Shown here piece after piece: positions 45,000-53,961 of a DNA stretch of 64,000 nucleotides. Both the position numbers and the translations under genes were made by a program. The notes beneath the pieces are model-generated. The model ran no database searches, had not been told where the DNA came from, and worked only from the letters and a program-made list of their open reading frames with translations. The stretch is from an uncultured Sulfolobales archaeon (GTDB lineage Archaea; Thermoproteota; Thermoprotei_A; Sulfolobales; NBVN01). The stretch spans positions 1-64,000 of the forward strand of contig CALEDH010000009.1 in NCBI GenBank assembly GCA_937949785.1, given 5' to 3'. Every line of letters begins with the position of its first letter. Position 1 is the first letter of the stretch.

Positions 45000-46451
45000 T
45001 TAACCTTTAGCAACACCTACAGGTCTTAACCTAGCTACTAACGCAGCAATCTTAACTTTATGTGATACTATCGCAACTCTATCAACGTCTTTATAAGCGC
45101 CTGGGGCCTCCTCTGAGACCACGTCCCTGGTTGCAGCCCTTAAGTATATGCCGGACTTACTTAATTCGCTTTCAACTTCGGCCGGTCGGTATTTCCTGAT
45201 AGCAGCTTCTCTCGATAACCACCTACCAGCACCGTGGGCTGCTGAGTAAAATGTTTGAGACCCTTCATGTATACCAACCATTACGTAGCTAGCACTCCCC
45301 ATAGACCCGGGAATTAAAACTACTTGCCCGACATCACGGTGATCTTTAGGAATTTCAGGATGTCCTGGTGGGAAAGCCCTAGTGGCCCCCTTCCTATGGA
45401 CTACTAACCTCATGTTCTTAGAGTCTACAGCATGTTCTTCGATCTTAGCGATGTTATGTGCTACGTCATATACCGTCTCAAGACCTAATTTACTTGGGTC
45501 AGTCCTTAAAACCCTACCGAAGCTCTCCCTAACCCAGTGGGTAATTAACTGCCTGTTAGTCCAGGCATAGTTAGCTGCAGCAGCCATAGCTGCGAAGTAG
45601 TCCTCACCCTCACGTGACTTCACAGGTACTGAAGCCAGCTCTCTGTCAGGGGGCGTTATACCGTACCTCCTCATAGCTTTCTCCATAATCAGTAAGTAGT
45701 CACTAGCTACTTGATGTCCTAGGCCTCTAGAGCCTGTGTGAACCATAACAGTTACCTGTCCCTCACCCCCTATGCCTAACTTCTTAGCTATATTCGGCGC
45801 ATATATTTTATCAACTACTTGGATTTCTAGGAAGTGATTTCCAGCGCCTAAAGTACCTAGTTGGGGAGATCCCCTCTCCTTAGCTACTCTACTAACTTTA
45901 CTGGCGTCTGCTTCTTTCATAGCTCCTCCCTCCTCAACATGGTCTACGTCTTCATACCATCCGAACCCTTTCTCAACAGCCCATCTAACACCTTCCTCTA
46001 AAACCCTATCTAATTCTGCCGTAGTTAGTCTGACCTTTCCAGTACTACCAACACCGCTTGGGACGTTCCTAAAGACCTCGTTCACTAGATCTTTAATCTT
46101 ATCCTTAACATCGCTGTAGGTTAGGTCAGTCCTTAACAACCTAACGCCGCAGTTGATGTCATACCCCACACCGCCAGGTGATATAACACCTTCGTCATAG
46201 TCCATAGCTGCAACACCACCTATCGGGAAACCATATCCTTGGTGGCCGTCAGGCATAACGTATACGGATTTCACAACACCATTTAGACATGCTACATTAG
46301 CTGCTTGAACTAAGGTTAGGTCTTCCTCCATCTTTTTGAGGAGGTATTCATCAGCGAATACTATTGAATCAACCCTCATACAATCTTTACTCTCCTTCGG
46401 TATTACCCAGATGTAATCGGCTACCTTCTTAAGCTGGACTTTATGCGACAT
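45000..46451 (-). CDS. rtcB: tRNA-splicing ligase RtcB
   Basis: RtcB joins RNA ends carrying 2',3'-cyclic phosphate and 5'-OH, sealing tRNA exons after intron excision. The 483-residue product shows the metal-binding DINCGVRLL (D98, C101), HFLEIQ, MVHTGSRGLGHQ and the guanylylated-histidine region AAHGAGR near residue 404. There is no intein, unlike in some archaea. It sits alone on the minus strand between S19 and L22. With archease (1.8 kb), it is the expected partner for the tRNA and cbf5 introns in this window. Confidence 0.97.
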   Translation of the reverse strand: MSHKVQLKKVADYIWVIPKESKDCMRVDSIVFADEYLLKKMEEDLTLVQAANVACLNGVVKSVYVMPDGHQGYGFPIGGVAAMDYDEGVISPGGVGYDINCGVRLLRTDLTYSDVKDKIKDLVNEVFRNVPSGVGSTGKVRLTTAELDRVLEEGVRWAVEKGFGWYEDVDHVEEGGAMKEADASKVSRVAKERGSPQLGTLGAGNHFLEIQVVDKIYAPNIAKKLGIGGEGQVTVMVHTGSRGLGHQVASDYLLIMEKAMRRYGITPPDRELASVPVKSREGEDYFAAMAAAANYAWTNRQLITHWVRESFGRVLRTDPSKLGLETVYDVAHNIAKIEEHAVDSKNMRLVVHRKGATRAFPPGHPEIPKDHRDVGQVVLIPGSMGSASYVMVGIHEGSQTFYSAAHGAGRWLSREAAIRKYRPAEVESELSKSGIYLRAATRDVVSEEAPGAYKDVDRVAIVSHKVKIAALVARLRPVGVAKG

Positions 46452-46607
46452 CTTAATATCACCGTATCTAGTTAATAATAGTAGTAGGATTTTTAAGTTT
46501 CTAAATCAGGATCTTTAAACCTTTTAATAATACCCTCATAAACAAAATAGTATGAGCTTATTAACCTTAAGAATATTGTTTTTGGTAGCAATAGGGGTGT
46601 ACGGTAG

Positions 46608-47084
46608 TTGCCTATATGGCGTTACTCGGTAGTAGTTGATGAGGTGAGGAGTGCTAAGGCTGTGATGTGGGACGTACCTATTTCTAGGAAGGAAGCTTAT
46701 GAAATCTTCAAAGTTGTGAGGGGTATGAGATTAGCTAGTGCTAAGAACCTATTAAATGAGGTGATTGATTATAAGGTGCCGATACCGTACACACGTCATA
46801 AGTTATCCATAGCTCATAAGAGGGGTTTACCGAAGTTATTCCCTAAGTGGAAATCCCCTACTGGTAGGTACCCCATTAAAGCGTGTAAGTATATTTTAAA
46901 ACTCCTTAACAACGTGGAGAACAACGCCTCGAATAAAGGCTTAAATACTGAGAAATTAGTAATCATTCATGCAGCCGCTCATAGAGGTCCGTATCTGAAG
47001 AGGTGGATGCCTAGGGCTTTCGGAAGGGCTACCCCTAAGTTCAGGTCGTTAACACATATAGAAGTTGTGGTCAGTGAGGTGTAG
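46608..47084 (+). CDS. rpl22: Large ribosomal subunit protein L22
   Basis: L22 contacts all rRNA domains and lines the tunnel. The 158-residue archaeal form shows DVPISRKEAYEIFKVVRGM, the extended loop with PIPYTRHKLSIAHKRGL, and HIEVVVSEV at the end. It begins the rightward run of the spc-type cluster after the divergent rtcB gene. Confidence 0.96.
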   Translation: MPIWRYSVVVDEVRSAKAVMWDVPISRKEAYEIFKVVRGMRLASAKNLLNEVIDYKVPIPYTRHKLSIAHKRGLPKLFPKWKSPTGRYPIKACKYILKLLNNVENNASNKGLNTEKLVIIHAAAHRGPYLKRWMPRAFGRATPKFRSLTHIEVVVSEV

Positions 47085-47088
47085 TGTT

Positions 47089-47748
47089 TTGGTAGACATA
47101 AAATCACATTTTATTAAGTTAAACCTAATTAAGGTGAAGATTGATGAGTACTTAGCTAAGACGTTTATGAAGGCTGGGTATGCTAAGGTTGACTTAGTGA
47201 AAACACCTCTAGGTACTAGGGTTGTTATCTACGCGGATAGGCCGGCACTTATAATCGGTAAGAAGGGTCAGATGATTAAGCAGTTAACAGACTTATTGGA
47301 GAAGTACTTTAAGGTTGAGAACCCTCAAGTCACTGTAACGCAGGTTGAGAACCCTGAGTTAAATGCTAGGGTTGTTGCGGCTAGGTTAGCCCTGGCTATA
47401 GAGAAGGGCTACCACTTCAGGAGGGCTGCGTTCGTAGCTTTGAGGAGAGCTTTAGGGGCAGGAGCTTTAGGTGTTGAGATCGTCATAAGCGGTAAGTTGA
47501 TTAGTGAGAGGGCTAAGTATGAGAAAATCAGGGCTGGGAAGGTTTACAAAACAGGTGATCATGCTTATCAATTAGTAGATAGGGCTGTTGTTCACTTACT
47601 ACAGAAGCCTGGTATTTACGGTATTGAGGTCTCAATAGTTAAGCCGCAGGAACCAGCTGATAGGATTGAAGTAATTGGTGGGGCAGTACCGGTAACCCCT
47701 CAGGCGGAGGGTCAGGTATCCTCATCGGATGAGAGGTGGACGGCTTAG
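47089..47748 (+). CDS. rps3: Small ribosomal subunit protein S3
   Basis: S3 forms part of the mRNA entry channel. The TTG at 47089 gives the family-typical start VDIKSHFIKLNLIKVKIDEYL; the frame is open 24 nt further upstream, inside L22. The KH domain carries RPALIIGKKGQMI and the C-terminal domain GVEIVISGKL. Four bases separate it from the L22 stop. Confidence 0.95.
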   Translation: MVDIKSHFIKLNLIKVKIDEYLAKTFMKAGYAKVDLVKTPLGTRVVIYADRPALIIGKKGQMIKQLTDLLEKYFKVENPQVTVTQVENPELNARVVAARLALAIEKGYHFRRAAFVALRRALGAGALGVEIVISGKLISERAKYEKIRAGKVYKTGDHAYQLVDRAVVHLLQKPGIYGIEVSIVKPQEPADRIEVIGGAVPVTPQAEGQVSSSDERWTA

Positions 47749-47756
47749 GTGGTGGT

Positions 47757-47969
47757 ATGAGCTTATCAGCTGATGATATTAGGAGGATGACCGGTGAAGA
47801 TAGGTTAAAGCAGCTTAACGAGTTGAAGTTAGAGCTCATGAAGTTAAGAGCTCAGGCAGCTATGGGTACTTTAACTAATGTAGGGAAGATTAAGTTAATC
47901 CGTAAGAACATAGCTAGGATACTAACAATACAGCGTGAGGAGGAGATGAGAAGTGAGAAGAGACGTTAA
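47757..47969 (+). CDS. rpl29: Large ribosomal subunit protein L29
   Basis: L29 is a small two-helix protein at the tunnel exit. The ATG at 47757, preceded by GGTGGTGGT, gives a 70-residue product with IRRMTGEDRLKQLNELKLEL and the RTIARILT-like segment RKNIARILT. It overlaps the Rpp29 gene by 17 nt. Confidence 0.94.
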   Translation: MSLSADDIRRMTGEDRLKQLNELKLELMKLRAQAAMGTLTNVGKIKLIRKNIARILTIQREEEMRSEKRR

Positions 47970-48234
47970 GAACTTAATCTATCATGAGTTAATAGGTCTT
48001 CACGCAGTGATTGCTGACCACACAGATAGAACTTTAAGGGGATGTGAGGGAGCCGTCGTTGATGAATCTATGAATACCTTAACGGTAGGGAAGGACGGCA
48101 AATACGTTAAAATCCCTAAGTTAGGGGCGAGAATTATTTTTAAGCTACCTGATAAAGATGTAGAGGTATTCGGGGAGATGTTAGTAGGCAGGCCTGAGGA
48201 TAGGGTTAAGAGGTGTAGAGGTGTTACTAGGTAA
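47953..48234 (+). CDS. rnp1: Ribonuclease P protein component 1 (Rpp29)
   Basis: Rpp29 works with Rpp21 in RNase P; both genes are in this window. The 93-residue product has the Sm-like core with LIYHELIGLHAVIADH, the conserved GCEGAVVDES and GEMLVGRPEDRVKR. Its position between L29 and S17 is conserved in archaea. The translation factor aIF1 gene often found here is absent. Confidence 0.93.
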   Translation: MRRDVKNLIYHELIGLHAVIADHTDRTLRGCEGAVVDESMNTLTVGKDGKYVKIPKLGARIIFKLPDKDVEVFGEMLVGRPEDRVKRCRGVTR

Positions 48235-48596
48235 TGACATCCATACATAAGATTAACAATGTAGGTGTTAAGTATCAGGGGTTAAACCCCCCTCAAAACA
48301 CATGTAATGACCCTACATGCCCTTGGCACGGTCACATAAAGGTTAGGGGTTTAATACTTGAAGGTGTTGTGATTAAGTCTAAAATGGATAAAGCAGTTGT
48401 TGTTGAGAGGGAGTACACAGTCTATAGTAGGAAGTACATGAGGTATGAGAGGAGGAGGTCTAGGATTCATGCCTATAACCCGCCATGTATTGACGCTAAG
48501 GAAGGTGATGTAGTGGTAATCGGTGAGACCAGGCCTATATCTAAATCGATTTCTAAGGTAGTTCTCGGAGTGATTTCGAAGAGGGGTGAGGGTTAG
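48234..48596 (+). CDS. rps17: Small ribosomal subunit protein S17
   Basis: S17 is a primary 16S rRNA binder. The 120-residue archaeal form contains NPPQNTCNDPTCPWHG at the start, the OB-fold core GVVIKSKMDKAVVVERE, and the conserved RRRSRIHAYNPPC. Its start overlaps the Rpp29 stop by one base and its stop overlaps the L14 start by one base. Confidence 0.96.
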   Translation: MTSIHKINNVGVKYQGLNPPQNTCNDPTCPWHGHIKVRGLILEGVVIKSKMDKAVVVEREYTVYSRKYMRYERRRSRIHAYNPPCIDAKEGDVVVIGETRPISKSISKVVLGVISKRGEG

Positions 48597-49021
48597 TGGG
48601 TGCTAAGAGGGCTAAGTTAGGTGCAGCGTTCGGTAGGAGGGGTTATACAGCAGGTATCTGCATCGGTACTAGGTTGAAGGTAACTGATAACAGCGGTGCT
48701 AAGGAAGCAATGGTGGTAGGCATCCCAGGCTTTAAGACTAGGTTGAGGAGGGTGCCAGCAGCTACTGTTGGTGATCTAGTTGTTGTGACGGTTAAGAAGG
48801 GTACTACGGAGTTAGTGGGGCAGGTAATACGTGCAGTGGTTGTTAGGCAGAAGAAGCCGTTTAGAAGGCTTGACGGCACATGGATAGTCTTCGAGGATAA
48901 CGCATGTGTTATCGTAACACCTGAAGGAACACCTAAGGGAAGTGAGGTTAGAGGCCCTATAGCAAGGGAAGCTGCTGAGAGATGGCCGCCAATAGCTAAT
49001 ATAGCAACAATAATTGTTTAG
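48596..49021 (+). CDS. rpl14: Large ribosomal subunit protein L14
   Basis: L14 lies on the subunit interface. The 141-residue product shows RLKVTDNSGAKEAMVVGI, the RRVPAATVGDLVVVTVKKG segment (read in parts) and DNACVIVTPEGTPKGSEVRGP at the C terminus in pieces. Start is GTG. Confidence 0.97.
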   Translation: MGAKRAKLGAAFGRRGYTAGICIGTRLKVTDNSGAKEAMVVGIPGFKTRLRRVPAATVGDLVVVTVKKGTTELVGQVIRAVVVRQKKPFRRLDGTWIVFEDNACVIVTPEGTPKGSEVRGPIAREAAERWPPIANIATIIV

Positions 49022-49031
49022 GGGTTCTCAG

Positions 49032-49397
49032 ATGATGTCGTCGAAACCTAATAAGCAGAGGATTTCATTAGTTAAAGCACCGCTTCATAAGAAACGTAAG
49101 TTACTAACAGCTAAGCTTTCTGAGGAGATGGTCAGTAAGTATGGTGTTAGACGCATCGGTTTGAGGGTCGGTGATACGGTTAAAATCTTAAGGGGTGATT
49201 GGGTAGGACATGAAGGTAAGGTAGTTAAGGTTGATTTGAAGATGGGTAGGATACATGTGGAGGGTGTCACCGTTAAGAAAGCCGATGGCACCCCAGTCTA
49301 CTACCCAATACATCCGTCTAAGGTCATGGTAACTAAGTTAGATGTCAGCGATAAGTGGAGGGAGAAAATTATTAATAGGCTTAAGGGAGGTAGGTGA
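49032..49397 (+). CDS. rpl24: Large ribosomal subunit protein L24
   Basis: L24 helps start 50S assembly. The paired ATG codons at 49032-49037 give the family-like start SSKPNKQRISLVKAPLHKKRK. The KOW motif is GDTVKILRGDWVGHEGKVVKV. Upstream codons to 49014 are open but overlap L14. Length is about 121 residues. Confidence 0.95.
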   Translation: MMSSKPNKQRISLVKAPLHKKRKLLTAKLSEEMVSKYGVRRIGLRVGDTVKILRGDWVGHEGKVVKVDLKMGRIHVEGVTVKKADGTPVYYPIHPSKVMVTKLDVSDKWREKIINRLKGGR

Positions 49398-49403
49398 TGA
49401 TAT

Positions 49404-50168
49404 ATGGGTAGGATGGGTATGTCGAGGCATATGAAGAGGTATGTAACGCCGGTGTTTTGGCCTTTAACTAGGAAGGAATTTAAATGGGCGGTTAAACCGT
49501 CACCCGGCCCACACCCGGTAAGTAGGTCGTTACCTCTACTAGTTATAGTTAGGGATATGCTTAAGTATGTTGAGAGGGGGGATGAAGCTAGGAAGTTGAT
49601 AGCTGAGGGCCATTTCAAAGTCGACGGAGTTATTAGAAGAGATTATAAGTTCCCGGTGGGTTTGATGGATGTTATTGAGGTGGTGGATACTGGTGAGTTC
49701 TTCAGGGTTGTCCCAGCACCGACAACGTACATGACCTTAATCCAGGTAGATAGGGAGGAGGGGAAGTTCAAGCTATGCCGCATTGAAAACAAAACAACTG
49801 TTAAGGGAGGGCACGTACAGTTAAACCTACATGATGGTAGGAACGTATTGCTTAGGGTTTTAGACCCATCAAAGCCTGAAGAAGACGTATATAAGACTAT
49901 GAGTTCTTTAAAGATAACAATTCCTAATCAGGAAGTAGTTAAATACCTACCCCTTCAGAGCGGTGTCCTCGTAGTTGTTACCGGCGGACATAGCATTGGT
50001 AGGGTAGGTAGATTATTGAGTGTTTCAGAGGGTATGCGTAGTTATAGGAAGTTAGTTAGGATAGAAAGCATTAAAGATAAGGGTAAGGTAATACATACAA
50101 CGTTAGATAAGGTGTTCGTCATAGGTGTTGAATCAGCTGAGATAAAGATGCCTAAGGGTGTTTTCTAA
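49404..50168 (+). CDS. rps4e: Small ribosomal subunit protein S4e
   Basis: S4e is an archaeal/eukaryotic 30S protein. The 254-residue product has the N-terminal GRMGMSRHMKRYVTPVFWPL (in parts), an S4-like RNA-binding domain (KVDGVIRRDYKFPVGLMDV), the central S4e fold and a C-terminal KOW element (VTGGHSIGRVGRL). It directly abuts L5. Confidence 0.97.
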   Translation: MGRMGMSRHMKRYVTPVFWPLTRKEFKWAVKPSPGPHPVSRSLPLLVIVRDMLKYVERGDEARKLIAEGHFKVDGVIRRDYKFPVGLMDVIEVVDTGEFFRVVPAPTTYMTLIQVDREEGKFKLCRIENKTTVKGGHVQLNLHDGRNVLLRVLDPSKPEEDVYKTMSSLKITIPNQEVVKYLPLQSGVLVVVTGGHSIGRVGRLLSVSEGMRSYRKLVRIESIKDKGKVIHTTLDKVFVIGVESAEIKMPKGVF

Positions 50169-50720
50169 ATGGGTGTGGTTAGGTCGAAGGAAGATATTAT
50201 TAGGTTGTGGGGGGAAAACAATATGTATAAACCTAGGGTTGCTAAGGTAACTGTAAATATCGGTGTTGGTGAGGGCGGTGAAAGGTTGCAGAGGGCAGCG
50301 AGAATTCTGGAAATGTTGACCGGTCAGAAACCATCTTTTAGGAAGGCTAAGCGAACGATTAAGGAGTTCGGAGTACGTAAAGGTGAGCCTATAGGTGTTG
50401 CCGTCACACTTAGAGGGGAGAAAGCTATGAAGTTCCTTAACTTAGTCTTAGAAGGTATTGGTCGGCGTGTTAAGAAGGATAGCTTTGATGGTGTTGGGAA
50501 CGTATCAATAGGTATTAAGGAACACATAATGCTTCCAGGAGTTAAGTATGACCCTGAGTTAGGTATCTTCGGGATGGATGTAGCGATCACGTTAGAAAGG
50601 CCTGGCTATAGGGTTATACGTAGGCGTAGGATGAAGTCTAGAATTCCACTTAGGCATAGAGTTTCAAGGGAGGAGGCATGGATTTTCTTTGAGCATTTCC
50701 TCAACGTAAGGGTGGTTTGA
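50169..50720 (+). CDS. rpl5: Large ribosomal subunit protein L5
   Basis: L5 binds 5S rRNA. The 183-residue product shows [42 protein letters not shown] (in parts), and the C-terminal [14 protein letters not shown]. It starts immediately after the S4e stop. Confidence 0.97.
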   Translation: MGVVRSKEDIIRLWGENNMYKPRVAKVTVNIGVGEGGERLQRAARILEMLTGQKPSFRKAKRTIKEFGVRKGEPIGVAVTLRGEKAMKFLNLVLEGIGRRVKKDSFDGVGNVSIGIKEHIMLPGVKYDPELGIFGMDVAITLERPGYRVIRRRRMKSRIPLRHRVSREEAWIFFEHFLNVRVV

Positions 50721-50721
50721 G

Positions 50722-50886
50722 ATGGGTAAGTATAGGCAGTCTATTGTTAAGAGATATGGTCGGGGAACTCAGAAATGCATTAGATGCGGGTCTAAAGACG
50801 CAGTTATTCAGAAGTACGGATTATATCTATGTAGGCAGTGTTTCAGGGAGGTAGCTTATTCATTAGGGTTTAAGAAGTTCTCATGA
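50722..50886 (+). CDS. rps14: Small ribosomal subunit protein S14 (zinc type)
   Basis: The 54-residue product starts [15 protein letters not shown] and has a complete zinc finger, CIRC (about 19-22) and CRQC (about 37-40), followed by the usual [14 protein letters not shown] end. The ATG is two bases after the L5 stop and the S8 start is one base after its own stop. Confidence 0.95.
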   Translation: MGKYRQSIVKRYGRGTQKCIRCGSKDAVIQKYGLYLCRQCFREVAYSLGFKKFS

Positions 50887-50887
50887 G

Positions 50888-51298
50888 GTGGTATGTACGG
50901 TAACCATAGATCCTTTGGCTAACGCCCTATCGACGTTGGTTAACTGTGAGATGAGACGTCATAGAGAGGCGGTCTTATGGCCGGCATCGAAGTTAATAGC
51001 TATGGTCCTCAGAGTGATGCAGAAGCAGGGATATGTAGGTGAGTTCGAGTACATAGATGATGGTAGGTGGGGTAAGATAAAGGTACAGCTCCTTGGGAGG
51101 ATTAATAAGTCAGGGGTGATAAAGCCTAGGCAATCCGTGACCTACGATGAATTGAGGCAGATGCCCTACTGGTTAAGGAAGTACTTACCGTCTAGGGATA
51201 TAGGTATTCTAGTGCTTAGCACTCCTAAGGGCGTTATTTCACATAAGGAAGCCTTAGATATGAAGATAGGCGGTGTGTTACTTGCGTATGTGTGCTGA
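50888..51298 (+). CDS. rps8: Small ribosomal subunit protein S8
   Basis: S8 is a central 16S rRNA binder. The 136-residue product includes [34 protein letters not shown] and the C-terminal [20 protein letters not shown] (in parts). GTG is the likely start. Confidence 0.96.
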   Translation: MVCTVTIDPLANALSTLVNCEMRRHREAVLWPASKLIAMVLRVMQKQGYVGEFEYIDDGRWGKIKVQLLGRINKSGVIKPRQSVTYDELRQMPYWLRKYLPSRDIGILVLSTPKGVISHKEALDMKIGGVLLAYVC

Positions 51299-51309
51299 GG
51301 TTGGTTTAG

Positions 51310-51864
51310 ATGGTTAGGGATGTAATTGTTAAGGAGGTAATCTCAATCCCCGATGGTGTTGAGGTATTCTGTGAGGGTATGAAGGTACGTGTTAAGGGTC
51401 CTAAGGGGGAGTTGTTAAGGGATTTCAATAATGTTAGGAACGTTAAGATCTCAGTAAGTAACGGTAGGTTAGTAGTGTACTCGTTCTTCCCGAATAGGAG
51501 GGTTAAATCAATTACCTATACTATAGCCTCACATATTAAGAATATGATAGACGGTGTTACTAGGGGTTATAGGTATAAGCTTAAGGTGGTGTACTCACAC
51601 TTCCCCGTCACCGTAAGGGTTAGCGGGGATAAAGTACTTATAGAGAATTTCCTAGGCGAGCGTTCGCCAAGGGTTGCTAGGATTATGGGTAAAGTTAAGG
51701 TTTCAGTTGTAGGTGATGATGTCATCGTGGAGGGTATAGATGTAGATGATGTGGCTCAAACAGCTGCTAGTATTGAGAGGGCTACTAAGATTAGGGAGTT
51801 AGATAGGCGTGTCTTCAGTGATGGTATATTCATCTATGAGAGGGGGTATGGAGATGGTGAGTGA
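51310..51864 (+). CDS. rpl6: Large ribosomal subunit protein L6
   Basis: L6 lies near the sarcin-ricin loop. The 184-residue product has two repeated domains. KVRVKGPKGELLRDF is in the first, and the second carries YSHFPVTVRVSGDKVLIENFLGERSPR (in parts). It overlaps L32e by 17 nt when L32e starts at 51848. Confidence 0.97.
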   Translation: MVRDVIVKEVISIPDGVEVFCEGMKVRVKGPKGELLRDFNNVRNVKISVSNGRLVVYSFFPNRRVKSITYTIASHIKNMIDGVTRGYRYKLKVVYSHFPVTVRVSGDKVLIENFLGERSPRVARIMGKVKVSVVGDDVIVEGIDVDDVAQTAASIERATKIRELDRRVFSDGIFIYERGYGDGE

Positions 51865-52252
51865 TGTTAGGGTTAGTAGGAAGGTCTTAGCTAGGGCGAT
51901 TAGGAAGAAGAGAGACTTAACCTTCTACAGGAATGTGTGGTGGAAGTTCGCTAAGTTCAGTAATGAGCCCACGTGGAGGAAGCCTAAGGGTAAGGACAAC
52001 CCTATGAGGTTAAAGCTTAAAGGACACCCAGCAGTAGTCACAGTAGGTTATAGAACTCCGCTCATTATTAGGGGTTTACATCCTAAGGGTCTTAAACCGG
52101 TAATCGTCAACAGTGTTGCAGACCTAAGTAAGTATAAACCAGACGAGGTCATAGTGTATGTAGGTAGTGCTGTCAGCCTCCGTAAGAAGTTGGAGATCGT
52201 AAGTAAGGCGAGGGAGATAGGTTTCTTAGTAGCTAATGAGGGGGTTAGGTAG
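51848..52252 (+). CDS. rpl32e: Large ribosomal subunit protein L32e
   Basis: L32e is an archaeal/eukaryotic 50S protein. The ATG at 51848, after GAGAGGGGGT, yields a product starting MEMVSDVRVSRK and bearing WRKPKGKDNPMRLKLKG and VGYRTPLIIRGLHPKG. Codons upstream to 51809 are open but lie in L6. An alternative ATG is at 51854. Confidence 0.94.
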   Translation: MEMVSDVRVSRKVLARAIRKKRDLTFYRNVWWKFAKFSNEPTWRKPKGKDNPMRLKLKGHPAVVTVGYRTPLIIRGLHPKGLKPVIVNSVADLSKYKPDEVIVYVGSAVSLRKKLEIVSKAREIGFLVANEGVR

Positions 52253-52253
52253 G

Positions 52254-52709
52254 ATGGTTGATTTAAGTCTCCAGAAAAGACTTGCTGCTGAGATCTTAGG
52301 GGTAGGTGTTTCCAGGATTAAAATAGATCCCAGTAAGGTGGAGGATGTTTCAGGCGTTATAACTAGAGATGGTATTAGGAAATTAATTAAGGACGGAGTT
52401 ATATGGGCAGAGTATGAGGAAGGGAATTCTAGGGGTAGGTGGAAGGAGAGGCATGGGAAGAGGAAGGCCGGTCATAGGAGGGGTCAAGGAAAGCGTAAGG
52501 GCACTCATGGTGCGAGAGTTGATGAGAAATTAATGTGGGTTAGCACTATAAGGAAGTTAAGAAGGTACTTGAGGTGGTTGAGGGAGCATGAAGTTATAGA
52601 CTCTAAGACGTATAGGAGGGCTTACGTATTGGCGAAGGGAGGCGCTTTTAAAACCCTATCAGACCTTAAGAGGTATTTACAAAACATGGGAGTGAGCGGT
52701 ATTAAGTAG
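52254..52709 (+). CDS. rpl19e: Large ribosomal subunit protein L19e
   Basis: L19e forms inter-subunit bridges in archaea and eukaryotes. The ATG at 52254 gives the canonical MVDLSLQKRLAAEILGVG start; the middle shows GRWKERHGKRKAGHRRGQGKRKG (in parts) and a long C-terminal helical hairpin. One base separates it from the L32e stop. Confidence 0.96.
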   Translation: MVDLSLQKRLAAEILGVGVSRIKIDPSKVEDVSGVITRDGIRKLIKDGVIWAEYEEGNSRGRWKERHGKRKAGHRRGQGKRKGTHGARVDEKLMWVSTIRKLRRYLRWLREHEVIDSKTYRRAYVLAKGGAFKTLSDLKRYLQNMGVSGIK

Positions 52710-52719
52710 GGTGCTTATT

Positions 52720-53313
52720 ATGGCTAGAGGACCTAGGTATAGGGTACCGAGGAAACGTAGGATGGAGGGTAAGACTAATTACTATAGGAGGTATACGATG
52801 CTTAAGTCAGGTAGGGACGTTAGGTTAGTGGTTAGGATATCTAATAAGCACGTAGTGGTTCAATTCATAAAGTTCTCCCCTAAGGCTGATAAGACCTTAG
52901 TAGGTGTTAGTAGTAAGACTTTGTTTAAGTTCGGTTGGAGGGGATATCCTAATAACACCCCAGCTGTTTACTTAGTCGGACTAATAGCTGGTTTAAAGGC
53001 GAGGAAGTTAGGTGTGAGTTACGCCGTACCTGATATCGGACTCCACAGACCTGTTGAGGGTTCAAGGGTTTTCGCAGCTATTAAGGGATGCTTAGATGCT
53101 GGTATTAAGGTCCCAGTGTCTGATGAAGTACTACCATCTGAGGATAGGATATGTGGTAAGCACATAGCTGACTACGCGAAGATGCTGCAGAGTGCTGATG
53201 AGGAATTATTTAAGAGTAGGTTTTCAAGAGTCTTAAGCACTGGTTTAAACATATTAGAACTTCCGAAACACTTTAATGAGGTTAAAGAAAACATAGTTAA
53301 AATGCTTAGTTAG
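52720..53313 (+). CDS. rpl18: Large ribosomal subunit protein L18
   Basis: L18 binds 5S rRNA with L5. The ATG at 52720 starts MARGPRYRVPRKRRMEGKTN, the archaeal hallmark, and is followed by DVRLVVRISNKHVVVQ and YAVPDIGLHRPVEGSRVFAA. Length is 197 residues. Confidence 0.96.
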   Translation: MARGPRYRVPRKRRMEGKTNYYRRYTMLKSGRDVRLVVRISNKHVVVQFIKFSPKADKTLVGVSSKTLFKFGWRGYPNNTPAVYLVGLIAGLKARKLGVSYAVPDIGLHRPVEGSRVFAAIKGCLDAGIKVPVSDEVLPSEDRICGKHIADYAKMLQSADEELFKSRFSRVLSTGLNILELPKHFNEVKENIVKMLS

Positions 53314-53320
53314 GTGATCG

Positions 53321-53953
53321 GTGATGAGTTCCCAATCATTAGAGGAGTGGATTCCGAGGACGAGGTTAGGTAAGATGGTGAAGTCAGGTAAGATAGTCAG
53401 TATTAGAGAAATATTTAATAATAACATGGTTATACAGGAACCTGAGATCGTTGATTACTTACTGCCAGACCTGAAGTATGAAATAGTTGATGTGTCGATA
53501 GTTCAGAAGCAGACTGACGCCGGTGAGTTAACTAGGTTTAGAACACTTGTAGTTGTCGGGAATTTAGACGGGTATGTAGGGGTTGGTTTCGGGAAGGCTA
53601 AGCAGTTAAGGCAGGCTATTGAGAAAGCATTAACTGATGCTAAGTTGAATATAGTTCCGGTTAGGAGGGGTTGCGGTAGTTGGGAATGCTTATGCGGTGA
53701 CCCACATACAACACCTTTCTACACTGCTGGGAAGGCAGGCAGCGTTTTAATTAAGATAATACCAGCTCCGAAGGGTACTGGATTAGTTGCCGGTGAGGCT
53801 GCTAAGGTAGTGTTAAGATACGCAGGCATTAAGGATGCTTGGACCTGGTCTAAAGGTGAGACCAGAACAACCTTAAACTTCGTATTAGCTACCTATGAAG
53901 CGCTTAAGAATACCTATAAGTTCGTAACAACATATGAGTGGATGAGAGGGTAG
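53321..53953 (+). CDS. rps5: Small ribosomal subunit protein S5
   Basis: S5 shapes the mRNA entry site and decoding fidelity. The 210-residue archaeal form has [16 protein letters not shown], the double-stranded RNA-binding domain with [17 protein letters not shown], and [22 protein letters not shown] codons at 53321-53326 offer close alternative starts. Confidence 0.96.
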   Translation: MMSSQSLEEWIPRTRLGKMVKSGKIVSIREIFNNNMVIQEPEIVDYLLPDLKYEIVDVSIVQKQTDAGELTRFRTLVVVGNLDGYVGVGFGKAKQLRQAIEKALTDAKLNIVPVRRGCGSWECLCGDPHTTPFYTAGKAGSVLIKIIPAPKGTGLVAGEAAKVVLRYAGIKDAWTWSKGETRTTLNFVLATYEALKNTYKFVTTYEWMRG

Positions 53954-53961
53954 TAAGTGTT

